This document shows, in pieces, positions 1 to 8,400 of a stretch of 45,693 nucleotides of DNA. Below the pieces are notes generated by a model. That model was not told where the DNA came from, made no database searches, and was given only the letters and a program-made list of their open reading frames with translations. The DNA is from Candidatus Omnitrophota bacterium (lineage in GTDB: Bacteria; Omnitrophota; Omnitrophia; Omnitrophales; Aquincolibacteriaceae). The stretch is taken from contig CAIJHQ010000055.1 in assembly GCA_903820505.1 (NCBI GenBank), forward strand, positions 1 through 45,693, read 5' to 3'. Made by a program: the position numbers and the translations under genes. Within the stretch, counting starts at the first letter, position 1, and every line of letters begins with the position of its first letter.

Positions 1-3000
1 AATTTGTTTTTCGGAGATCGCGCGCTGACTTTCAAAGATCGCCGGGAATTCCCTGTTAAAAACTTCCGCTTCGGTCTCGGGAAGGATCCAGGACAACAGC
101 CCCTTGCCGGACACCGCCTCGCCTGCTGAATCCAGGACCCCTTGATAACTTCGTGTCAATTCCGACTCAAAATCGGCGGCTGTCTCCCACGCCCTTTTCA
201 TCAATCCGGGATCCGCCGGGTTCGTCTTAATGTCCCACTGGAAACCTGCCCTGTCCGTTCCGTCATCCAACATGAGAATGTTCCCGAGCATAGGCCTTCT
301 CGGACCCAAGATCGTTCCTTCGGTTTCTTTTCTCCCACGGACTTCCGAACGCCGGCGCTGTCCCGGCTCAGCCGCTTCGATGAGCCCGTCGATAATTGTT
401 TTCCCGAACAAAGCCGGCGCAATGGCAATCTCCCGCAGCCCGTCAGGCACGGAAATACGCCTTTGCCGGCCGGCCGGCTCAATATCAACTTTCTTCTGTT
501 CTCTGCTCTTTTCCGGCGGAGTGAGAATATAGGCATAACGATACGCGGTGTAGCCCTGTAACGATGCGAACTCATCCCACTCAAACCCGGGAACAAATTC
601 GGCCTTCCAACCATCTTTACTAAGATGATCCCGAAGTAAAACCGCCCCCACCCAACTGCGCTTGAGGTCCGAATCCGTCAAAGCAGGCACCATATCCAAT
701 TTTTCAAAGTAGATCTTTCCGCGCACCTTGTCCTGCATCGCTTCCACGAATCCCCGGTTTGGAAATCCCTGCACGTAGGTGTCCACGTTGGACATGCGGG
801 CCGACCGGTAAGAACCTTCGCCAAAGACCTTGCCCGTATCATTGACATCGGCGCGCAGGATCGCGATGTTGTTCCCCAGCCCTTTCAGATACTTCACCCG
901 GTTCAGGTATCCCTCCACAAAATACGAGTGGTCCACAAAAACAAAACGGCCTTTCGCGGACTTCAGATCGTCAAAGACATTTCCAATATTGATCCCCGCG
1001 GCCAGCTCCAGATGAGGGCCGGCGTCCGGCTCTGCATCAAAAAGTTCCCTGTAGGAGTAAGGTTTCCCGCGATAAACGAACCGGAACGGCCGCCAACGCG
1101 CGGAAATCCCGGTTTTGGAAAAATTCCGGTCGGCCATTCGCGCACCTAGCTTCCAAAGGAACAAACGGGCTTCTTTGTTCTGTTCCGCCGAGTCACAAAA
1201 ATCGAAAAGATCCTTCGAAAAGCCTGTGGAGAACCTCCCGGCATGACCATCGATCGGGACCCCGTGATCTCTATTCGCGTAAAGGACCTCCAGATCTCCT
1301 CCCAAGGCTTCGTACGTTCCATTCAAGACAGTAGGATATTTTCGAGCCCATGCAAGCTCCCTCAATATTTCCAGGGGATCCCTCGGGTCCGTCGAAACGG
1401 TTGCGTCATCATAGGCTTCTACTTCCCTGGCCTCGGAACGGGAACTGGCCGGCGCTTCCGCGGACGTTTGTACAATGGATCCGGAGACCGAACCGTTTCT
1501 ATCAAAATTAAAAACGAATGGGGAAATCGCCCTTCCCTGTGCCGCCTCGCCTTTCGAACTCTCCATTTGCCGAACAACTTGAGGCTCGCCGGTAATGCAA
1601 TCTGCCGCGATCGCGGCGTTCTGCGGCGTCAATGTCCTTGGAACAAACTGGAGAGCGGTCTTCATACCGTTCTGCGGAGACTTAGCTTCGACAGCATCAC
1701 GAAGGACCGGGTGTATCTTGACCGCCTGCTCCACCGCGGCAGCAACACGGACCGGCTCTGCCGGGTATTTTTTAGAAAGGACCGGGGCCGCGATCTCGAG
1801 CATTTCCTTGAAAAAGAGGGCTTCCTGTTTTGTGGTGAAAGGATTTTTGACCTTGAAGTAGGCGCTCAGGTCCGCCTGGTCGCCGGCCATCACCTTCTGG
1901 TAAAGCTCTCCGTGGTCGGTGCGGCGGATACGCGGCGACAAAGTCGCGCAACTGATCCGTTTTTCCCGGAGCAGAGCGTCGATCCCTCCGGTGTGGAATC
2001 CGCCCGTGATCAGAACAAGCACTTGCTGTTTGCCGGTGTTTTTCTTCGCCGCAAGAGACAGAGCGTTCTCCGCGAGCGCCCGGTCCCTCTTGACGGCCGT
2101 GACATAGAAATATTCCGCGCGATCAAAGAGAGCCCGCAGTGCCGGCGCATTCTTTATAAAGGAACCAAGAATGCCGCGGTTCGGCTCGATCTGACGGTAT
2201 TCTTCCCGGGTCAATTCCAGGAAAAGCAGTTTTGAAAAAAGATCAAAACCCCGGATGCGCCGGACCAGTTCTCTCTCGGCGTCCGTCCGGGCGAGCATTT
2301 CGATCATGGATGTCTCAAGCGAACTCATCTCCTGAAAAAGCCCCGCCGCGTCCACTTCCGCCTGCAGGATCAGGAGTTCGAAGCTCTTGAGGAACGGCTC
2401 GTGCCCGGTCAAAAGTTGCGGCTGTTTCTTCGTAAAAAAATACAGTTGTTCGAGGAGTTTCCGAGGATAAAGAGAGGCGTCCGTCCCCGCACGGATCGCT
2501 TTCCCTCCTGCAGTTACGTCGATCAATCCATTGTCCCCGCCGTAGGATTCCAGGGCACGCACATAGTTGCGCTCGGTGTCTCCCTCGGCCATCCTCGTCA
2601 AAGCGGCGATGACTTGCTTCCAGTCTTCGCGGGCTTTCGCCTGATCGATCTCTTTCCGGACTTCAGCGGCAAGGAGAAGGCGAACGAGATTCGGGAAGAG
2701 AAGCTGTTCCAGAGGGTCCCGCAAGTCGATCTTGAGGACTTTCATGACCTGCTGTTTGAGGTAACGCGTGTAGGCCTGGAGGTCTGCGTTTCCGCTCACC
2801 CGGTCCGCGTCGTATTTCCCGTCTTTGCGGCGGCTCCGTTCGTTCAGAAAGTCACGCAAGTCGGCATTCAGGGTCATCGAGGCCTCCGTTTCGAGCCTGG
2901 AACGGAGCGGCACCAATTGTGACCGGATTTCGTCGCGGCGGGAGAGAAGTTCCCGGAAAGTTTTCAGATTCTCGCGATAAAGCCCGGCGTCCTCCACTCC

Positions 3001-3555
3001 GAGGACCTTCGCCGGATGTTCCTCCGTCTTTGTTCCTTCGATGTCCCGCTGGACAGACCCCGGAAGAACCCCGGTATTCTTCCGGATACCACTCCAGGCG
3101 AAAAGTTCCGCGCCGGTGAGTTCTCCTTTTTCCAGAAGGTCATCCGCGACCGCCTGGCCGGCCTCGGGAAATTCCTTTAAAAGATCCAGGTATTCTGGGT
3201 GGAGCGGGCCCGCCGCGCCTTCCGTGCCGATGATAAGGTCGGGGTATTGTTTCGTCAGGAATTTCAGAATCTCGCAAATGTTGCGCTGGGCTTCGGGATT
3301 GGCGTGGGCGTCCTGGATGTGAACCACCCGGGGACCGGACGGCGCGCGGTTGGACGACGTTTCAAGGTTCGTGACGTCACCGATCTCCGCAGGCAGAGAA
3401 TAAATGAATTTCTGGAATGGGTCTGAAGAAAGTTCTCGGGCCGGCATTACCGGTGCGCCGGCAGGGCTCGCCGTAACGCTGGTCGCCATGAACATGACGG
3501 CCACCAGCAAAGAGATCCCCCTGCACAACCCTGTTTTTTGGGACAGAATGATCAT
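1..3555 (-). CDS. Large secreted protein, N-terminal part, with ChaN/TraB-like N-terminal region; runs off left edge
   Basis: The frame is open from the ATG at 3555 down to base 1, 1,185 codons without a stop, so the C-terminus is missing. Residues about 12-30 form a signal peptide (hydrophobic stretch ending in TASPAGA). Residues about 60-560 look like one domain: it opens with VVHIQDAHANPEAQ and IIGTEGAAGP and closes with VLVLITGGFHTGG. This layout recalls the ChaN/TraB/Tiki-type fold, in which an early conserved His or Glu patch and a late GxH patch meet; that is pattern recognition, not an alignment. Residues about 690-1185 are a separate region that I do not recognise, with a low-complexity Ala/Ser linker before it. 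A sigma-70-type promoter lies about 95 bases upstream. Similar large secreted proteins with the HIQDAH motif are, as I recall, typical of Omnitrophota. The reading frame is certain; the function is not. Confidence 0.85.
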   Translation of the reverse strand, partial: MIILSQKTGLCRGISLLVAVMFMATSVTASPAGAPVMPARELSSDPFQKFIYSLPAEIGDVTNLETSSNRAPSGPRVVHIQDAHANPEAQRNICEILKFLTKQYPDLIIGTEGAAGPLHPEYLDLLKEFPEAGQAVADDLLEKGELTGAELFAWSGIRKNTGVLPGSVQRDIEGTKTEEHPAKVLGVEDAGLYRENLKTFRELLSRRDEIRSQLVPLRSRLETEASMTLNADLRDFLNERSRRKDGKYDADRVSGNADLQAYTRYLKQQVMKVLKIDLRDPLEQLLFPNLVRLLLAAEVRKEIDQAKAREDWKQVIAALTRMAEGDTERNYVRALESYGGDNGLIDVTAGGKAIRAGTDASLYPRKLLEQLYFFTKKQPQLLTGHEPFLKSFELLILQAEVDAAGLFQEMSSLETSMIEMLARTDAERELVRRIRGFDLFSKLLFLELTREEYRQIEPNRGILGSFIKNAPALRALFDRAEYFYVTAVKRDRALAENALSLAAKKNTGKQQVLVLITGGFHTGGIDALLREKRISCATLSPRIRRTDHGELYQKVMAGDQADLSAYFKVKNPFTTKQEALFFKEMLEIAAPVLSKKYPAEPVRVAAAVEQAVKIHPVLRDAVEAKSPQNGMKTALQFVPRTLTPQNAAIAADCITGEPQVVRQMESSKGEAAQGRAISPFVFNFDRNGSVSGSIVQTSAEAPASSRSEAREVEAYDDATVSTDPRDPLEILRELAWARKYPTVLNGTYEALGGDLEVLYANRDHGVPIDGHAGRFSTGFSKDLFDFCDSAEQNKEARLFLWKLGARMADRNFSKTGISARWRPFRFVYRGKPYSYRELFDAEPDAGPHLELAAGINIGNVFDDLKSAKGRFVFVDHSYFVEGYLNRVKYLKGLGNNIAILRADVNDTGKVFGEGSYRSARMSNVDTYVQGFPNRGFVEAMQDKVRGKIYFEKLDMVPALTDSDLKRSWVGAVLLRDHLSKDGWKAEFVPGFEWDEFASLQGYTAYRYAYILTPPEKSREQKKVDIEPAGRQRRISVPDGLREIAIAPALFGKTIIDGLIEAAEPGQRRRSEVRGRKETEGTILGPRRPMLGNILMLDDGTDRAGFQWDIKTNPADPGLMKRAWETAADFESELTRSYQGVLDSAGEAVSGKGLLSWILPETEAEVFNREFPAIFESQRAISEKQI

Positions 3556-3647
3556 GCCACTTTTCCAAAACTTTGTTGGCCAGTGACTTTTCCGGCGGAT
3601 TTTATGTCGTTTAAAAGCTTATCTTAAGCCTTTAAAATAGTCGCGGA

Positions 3648-3676
3648 AGTATACCCGCCCAATCTCAACCTGTCAA
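3648..3676 (-). promoter_or_regulatory. Sigma-70-type promoter for the large left-edge gene
   Basis: On the minus strand there is a perfect -35 TTGACA (3671-3676), a 17-base spacer and a -10 TATACT (3648-3653). Expected transcription start is near 3641, giving a 5' leader of about 85 bases before the ATG at 3555. No gene lies between them. It is the closest match to the sigma-70 consensus that I found between genes in the window. Confidence 0.75.
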
Positions 3677-3765
3677 ACGCCATTGGAAATACGTCTAACC
3701 TGTTGCTGCAGAATAAGTTGCGGAAATACTCGCGGAAGGGTGCTTTTAATGGTGTCGAGGGCCAT

Positions 3766-3798
3766 AGAACGGTACCGGGTACCAAAGGGACAGGTTGA
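3766..3798. repeat. Left 33-base inverted repeat of the REP/RAYT element
   Basis: Bases 3766-3798 match the reverse complement of 4421-4453 at 30 of 33 positions. The core contains GGTACCGGGTACC, itself nearly palindromic, followed by a GGGACAGGTTGA end. It stops one base short of the stop codon of the transposase gene. A 10-base piece of the same end (TCAACCTGTC) also appears near 3664-3674, next to the promoter, which may be chance. Confidence 0.75.
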
Positions 3799-3799
3799 T

Positions 3800-4387
3800 T
3801 CAGACACCGATCAACTCCTTGTCTATTAATTCCTCATACGGCCGCGTCACTTCTACATGCCGCCGGTACAACTCTTGCCTCGCTTCCGCCCGGTCCGCCA
3901 AAGCCACATAAGCGAGAGATTCTGTCACCAGAGGATCCTTTTTCCCATTGGCATAAAAACCATAACTCGAGTACGCCCAGTCCCTCGGGTCCGCAACCAT
4001 GTTCGCCCTTACGGGATTCCGCTCGATGTATCTCCCGCAATCTAGAAGATATCCTTCCGTCTCTATCGGCAGACTCCGATACCTTCCCTGGAACAAGTGA
4101 CCGAAATGAGTGTGTTGCTTCCGATAGTAATGATGATAGGCCCGCTGTATCCCATGCATGTATTTGCTGAGCTGCAAGGCAACTTCGCTCCGTATCAATA
4201 AATGTGCGTGATTGCTCATGAGGCAGTAATGATAAATCTGCACCGGGTATTTGGAAAGATATTCACCCGCGATCTTCAGGATCTCATCAAAATCCTCCCT
4301 GCCGTGGAAAAGGCGCCCTTTATTATTCCCACGAATAATGACGTGATAAATGCCTGTCTCCGATTCCTGCCTTGGCTTCCGCCCCAT
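3800..4387 (-). CDS. REP-associated tyrosine transposase (Y1/IS200-like family)
   Basis: A 195-residue protein of the Y1 transposase superfamily, single-strand nucleases that cut and rejoin DNA through a tyrosine. It starts MGRKPRQ, then has YHVIIRGNN, the typical family opening. The metal-binding HUH pair is H60 and H62 in LMSNHAHLL. The likely nucleophile is Y120 in RYIERNPVRA. Length and motif order fit an intact RAYT. I chose the ATG at 4387 because AGGGAG sits six bases upstream; a TTG seven codons earlier (4408) keeps the frame but has no such support. Flanking inverted GGTACC repeats are probably its REP substrates. All key residues are present, so it may be active. Confidence 0.88.
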   Translation of the reverse strand: MGRKPRQESETGIYHVIIRGNNKGRLFHGREDFDEILKIAGEYLSKYPVQIYHYCLMSNHAHLLIRSEVALQLSKYMHGIQRAYHHYYRKQHTHFGHLFQGRYRSLPIETEGYLLDCGRYIERNPVRANMVADPRDWAYSSYGFYANGKKDPLVTESLAYVALADRAEARQELYRRHVEVTRPYEELIDKELIGV

Positions 4388-4404
4388 CCACGGCTCCCTG
4401 CCTT

Positions 4405-4611
4405 TCAATGCGCTTTCGCTTCAACCTGTCCCCTCGGTACCCGGTACTGTTCTACGCTCGGTACCCGGTACTGTTCTACGCGAAGTTCCGCAAGAAGCTT
4501 CTTGTACCTTTGGAAGTCCTCGCCGTCGCGGAACAACCACTTCCGGTTATTCCCCCGGCTGTAGACGTGATAGATCCCGCCATCTTCCAGTATCCGCGGC
4601 CTCCGTGGCAT
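4405..4611 (-). pseudogene. N-terminal stub of a second RAYT transposase
   Basis: The frame starts MPRRPRILEDGGIYHVYSRG, a textbook RAYT N-terminus, and continues with family-like sequence to about residue 44 (KKLLAELR). From there it reads through the 24-base tandem repeat as two copies of an 8-residue unit (VEQYRVP), and ends at 68 residues. The HUH motif and the tyrosine region are absent here and I found no remnant of them between 3556 and 3765. The stub differs from the neighbouring transposase in sequence, so it is the remains of a different RAYT cut where the repeat units begin. Its ATG at 4611 has AGAGGA only at a distance. A functional product is unlikely. Confidence 0.7.
4421..4481. 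repeat. Right inverted repeat plus a 24-base tandem duplication
   Basis: Bases 4421-4453 are the right-hand copy of the 33-base inverted repeat. Overlapping it, 4434-4457 and 4458-4481 are two perfect adjacent copies of a 24-base unit that begins TCGGTACCCGGTACTG and ends TTCTACGC. As 24 is a multiple of three, the duplication keeps the reading frame of the truncated transposase stub. The GGTACC half-sites make each unit partly self-complementary, as in REP elements. Confidence 0.8.
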
Positions 4612-4659
4612 TTCAATTCACACATCCTCTCATCATCTCAGCACCAACCCGGCACCCAC

Positions 4660-4699
4660 GGTACCGGTACGGTCTACGCCGCTAGGTACCGTTCTACGC
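4660..4699. repeat. Third cluster of the GGTACC repeat, degenerate
   Basis: Two diverged half-units lie here: 4660-4679 (GGTACCGGTACGGTCTACGC) and 4685-4699 (GGTACCGTTCTACGC). Both end in the TCTACGC shared with the tandem copies at 4434-4481. They are in the same direction as those copies and sit just downstream of the stop of the small secreted gene at 4707, where they could also fold in its 3' mRNA. Confidence 0.6.
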
Positions 4700-4706
4700 G
4701 GCGGTC

Positions 4707-5474
4707 CTACCACGGGAAATATTTGGATTGGATAAGCGCTTTCGTCGCGCGGCCCATACAGGCATCGCCAGGTTTGGCATCTAGACAGCCTTTAAAACCT
4801 TCTTTTTTATCCTGCTCAAAGGCTTCTCGTATTAAGAAATACTGGTTCCTATTTCCAGGGCGGTGCAAATCCTGACCAAATTTCTTTTCTAAATATCTAA
4901 TGATCTCGTCCGTAAAAGCAATCCCTCCGTCCGCATCGCCGATCCATCCGTAACAGAAAATAATTCTGCTTGCTACTATGGGCACGTAATTTCCGTCATA
5001 ACTGATCGGAGGAAGGATGCGCCTATATTTGTCACGAAGTAATTGGATATAGTTCTGAACTGGAACGCCCGACTTTGTATCATTTGCCTTAATCAGCGCT
5101 TCAAGTTGAAGCTTATCATCTATCCATCCATCGCCTTTAGGATTTATTTTCATAAACCATTGCAATTCACTAAAAGCCTCGCGGAATTTTCCCTGTAGCC
5201 GATGAAGACTCAACATCTGTCCATAAAAACTTGTTTTATCCAGTTCGTTTTCAATGAATTGTGGGGCTATTGCCGCCTTGTATTTCTCAATAGCCCGGTC
5301 ATAAAAACCCGCTTCGGCCAAACGGTTGCCTTCCATAATGAGTGATTCCCGTTGCCAAACACGCCCATCAAGACCTGGAGGGGCTTGTTGGCTATTTTTT
5401 TGGTCTTCAGCAAAAAGATGAAAAGATATGAAAAAAAGGAAAACAAAAACTGGAATTCTCTTAGCCAAGTTCAT
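4707..5474 (-). CDS. Small secreted TPR-like protein, overlapping the giant gene; candidate immunity or partner protein
   Basis: A 255-residue protein with a clear signal peptide (KR, then a Phe/Val/Leu-rich core, then LFAEDQ), so it should be exported. The mature part is helical, and residues about 45-110 look like two degenerate TPR units (GNRLAEAGFYDRAIEKYKAA; LHRLQGKFREAFSEL). Cysteines occur near residues 172, 227 and 236, the last two in a short loop. The ATG overlaps the giant gene's stop codon (ATGA, 5471-5474), so translation is probably coupled. Its base composition is unusual: hand counts of two 60-base lines gave 23 and 27 G+C. The position after a toxin-like C-terminal hydrolase, the export signal and the odd composition fit an immunity protein for a periplasmic lipase or esterase effector. 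No known immunity family is recognised, so this stays a hypothesis. Confidence 0.85.
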   Translation of the reverse strand: MNLAKRIPVFVFLFFISFHLFAEDQKNSQQAPPGLDGRVWQRESLIMEGNRLAEAGFYDRAIEKYKAAIAPQFIENELDKTSFYGQMLSLHRLQGKFREAFSELQWFMKINPKGDGWIDDKLQLEALIKANDTKSGVPVQNYIQLLRDKYRRILPPISYDGNYVPIVASRIIFCYGWIGDADGGIAFTDEIIRYLEKKFGQDLHRPGNRNQYFLIREAFEQDKKEGFKGCLDAKPGDACMGRATKALIQSKYFPW

Positions 5475-8400
5475 GGGTTAACTATCCACACTTTTCGCGC
5501 CACATCGTATGTCGCTTGGCCCGAAGACACTGCGTTTCTTAAGAAAAGTGAAAGCTCCCCTTCGGAAGAACTTTTTTCTATCAATATCGTCACAAACGCA
5601 TTGACGGCCGATTGATTGATCGAAGGATAATCCCGCCGCATATATCCCGAATGTGTGGCGCCCGCAATCTCAATATTAAAAAGCCTTCTTGTTACTGTTC
5701 CATCAGGTCCCAGTCGACCGTCGGGCGTAAAATCAGCGATTGAACCTTTGGCACCAACGAGGTTGAGTTTATAGAGGATGTCTTCTGTTCCATAAACATT
5801 CACTAAAACTTCAGCGGAAGGACTGATGAAGGGGGGCAACGCAGGCGGCAAGGTCCGCATAAATTCCGTAAGAATTTTTTTGAGAGCGTCAAAGGCAAGT
5901 CCTATCGAATGATCGTTAACAAAACCTACGATAGAAGTCGCAAGCTGCACAACGTCTCCCACAACGGGTATCTTCGAGAATAACGTATCAAGAAATCCCC
6001 TGAGCCCATTAACCGTCCCACTTTCAATCTGATCGGCAACGGTGATGATCAGATTGACGACCTCTGTACTGATCCCCGCTAAATTCCCGATAACCCCTGC
6101 CAAAGAAACCAACGACGTAATATTATAGCTGCTCCCGACGAGACTTTCTACAAGCGGCTCAAAACCACCGGAAAAACCAACGCCCACCACGGGGCGCGCC
6201 GCGATAACCTGCTTCCACGCCCTCATCCATAACTGGATCTTGTCGACAAGATCTGAGTGGATTGAAGAAGTATTGGCCTCTACAAGCCAGTGCAGGATGT
6301 CTTTGACTTGATCTGTTGCTCCGCCACCCAGCAACGCGTTGTAAAGAGGCGGTTTTATGATGTCGTTGAATTTTATTTGATTATTGCTGCTACTCTGGAG
6401 ATCCGACGTCAAATTATTAATGTAATCCGGTAAACCTGTAGCCGAAGGATTTCCAACGCCGTTCGCCAGAACAAAGAATGGTTTGTCAGGATCCTGCGTG
6501 CCAGCCTCTGAGCCGGAAACAGGCGTCTGATAAGTCGATCGGCTATCCGTAACACGTCCGTCTTGTATGGTAAAGTTCCACTGATAGGGGTCATACGTCT
6601 GAGGCGGATCTTCAGGACCGGGCCCTGGAATAACCACCGGCGACGAACTGACCTCAACCTCTCCGTCCCAGACATTCCCGTTAATGTCCCAGCCTGTGAG
6701 ACCGCTCACTCTTGAAAAAAGCGACGTGCCATCAGGAAACAGCAACCTCCACTCGGAAAGAGTACCGTTTTGATAAGTTTGGGTCAATGTTCCGTCCGTC
6801 GTCACGGTTTGATAGGTCAGTTTGCTATAAGTATTGGTCCCTGAGGAACTCTGACCCAAACCGTCGATCGCCGCTTTGCCACCGACGCCAAAAAATTCTT
6901 CGACGCGACCCGTCCTTACATTGTAATCAATGCGGCTTTCCCCGCTTTTCCAGGTCCAGATGTCGCCGTCCACCGTTACTGTTCCGCTCCGAATCCCCGC
7001 CAGGTCCTGATAAATGTTTTCTCGCGTAGCACTGCTGAAGATAGAAGTGAAAGCCCCGATCGCCTGTTTGAATCCTCCCACGGTGAGTTGGGCCGCTCCA
7101 TTCAGCGCTTTCGCACCAAACTCCAGGACTGAACCGATCCCTTGGGAGATCCATCCGGTAAACTTATCCATTCCATCGCTGATCTTCGAATAAATCTTCT
7201 CCCCAAGAGCCGTTCCACCGATCGCCGACATAAACCCGCTGACCAGTTCTCTCGCGACAGTTGGAAGACCGAGTTCTTCCAAAGCGAAATCTATCCCCAT
7301 AGAGATCATTCCTCCGAGAACACCGGCATCCGTGATCGCCGCACCGAACATCTTCAAAAAGTCCATGCCTCCGTTGGCAAAGATATTGGCTCCCGCGATT
7401 CCCCCAATCGTGGCAGAGAAAGGCAGGGCTAACAGACTGGTAATGCGGGGATCCAACCCCAGCGACCGTGCGACGAGGTCGAGGCCGCCCATGGTGAATT
7501 GGGTAGCCAGCGTGGGAGCAATCTCAAGGAGTCCGGCTTTGATCGTGAGGCTGGAATCAAAAAGCGAGGTAAGGCTTTGCGTGGCAAGAAGCGAGATTGC
7601 TCCCGCGATCGGCGGCGCGAGGCCGAGGTTCATGGCGATCTCGCCGACGCCCTGCATAGCCAGGCTCTGAAGTCCCGAACGGATGAAACTGGACGTCGCG
7701 GTCCCGATGCCGAGGAATCCGCCGCCCACAAAAGCGCCCGCGAGCTGGCACAACCGCGGATCAAGGCCCAGTCCCTCAAGCCCTTTAGATGTGCCGATGC
7801 TCAATCCTGCGACGACCAACTGACGCGCCATGCTCTGGGCGACCGTGAATTCATGACCGATGACCACTCCGTCCTTGAGGATCTCCTGGGCGGGCATGAC
7901 AAGAAAATCCTTCACATGCATCAGCCCGCTCCCGAGACTGTTCAGGCCTCCGGGAAATCCCCCTTTGATGAACGTAAAAGCTTTCTCGATAAAACGCCCG
8001 ACGGATTTCACCGCAGTCCAGAGCGTATTGCCCACAGAGACCGACCCCTGCTTGATCGTCGCAAAAAGTCCCTGCTGGGTAATACTCGCGCAGACGGCCT
8101 TCACACCCGTGACCACGAATTGCCCGAGACTCCCCACGATCCCGATGATCCCCGCCACGAGCGCCGCATAACCGAGGATCTTTCCGAAGGTCGGGCTGAA
8201 GATCGAAACGACCATGCTCGCCACGCTCAGAACGATCGAAACAACAAAAAAGAATATGAAGAAAAACGCTCCCCGGACCTTCATCGCCTCGGTATCGGAA
8301 AGCTTTTTGACCGCGGTCGCCTGTTCCTCCGAAACCATCAGATACCCGGAAGCATCCTTCGCGATCCAGACGCCGAGGAATTGGTCCTTCGTGACAGTGA

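Larger units (their letters stand above)
3766..4453 (-). mobile_element. REP-associated transposase unit (RAYT bounded by inverted repeats)
   Basis: The unit is a single Y1-type transposase gene (3800-4387) enclosed by the 33-base inverted repeats at 3766-3798 and 4421-4453. Further copies of the GGTACC-containing repeat follow on the right up to 4699. RAYTs of this kind act on REP palindromes elsewhere in the chromosome and are usually single-copy residents rather than freely jumping insertion sequences. I saw no target-site duplication; this family does not normally make one. Confidence 0.65.

Noticed and set aside
4434-4481. CRISPR-like array
   Set aside because: Only two directly adjacent 24-base copies with no spacers, and no cas genes nearby. 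It is a REP-type tandem duplication.
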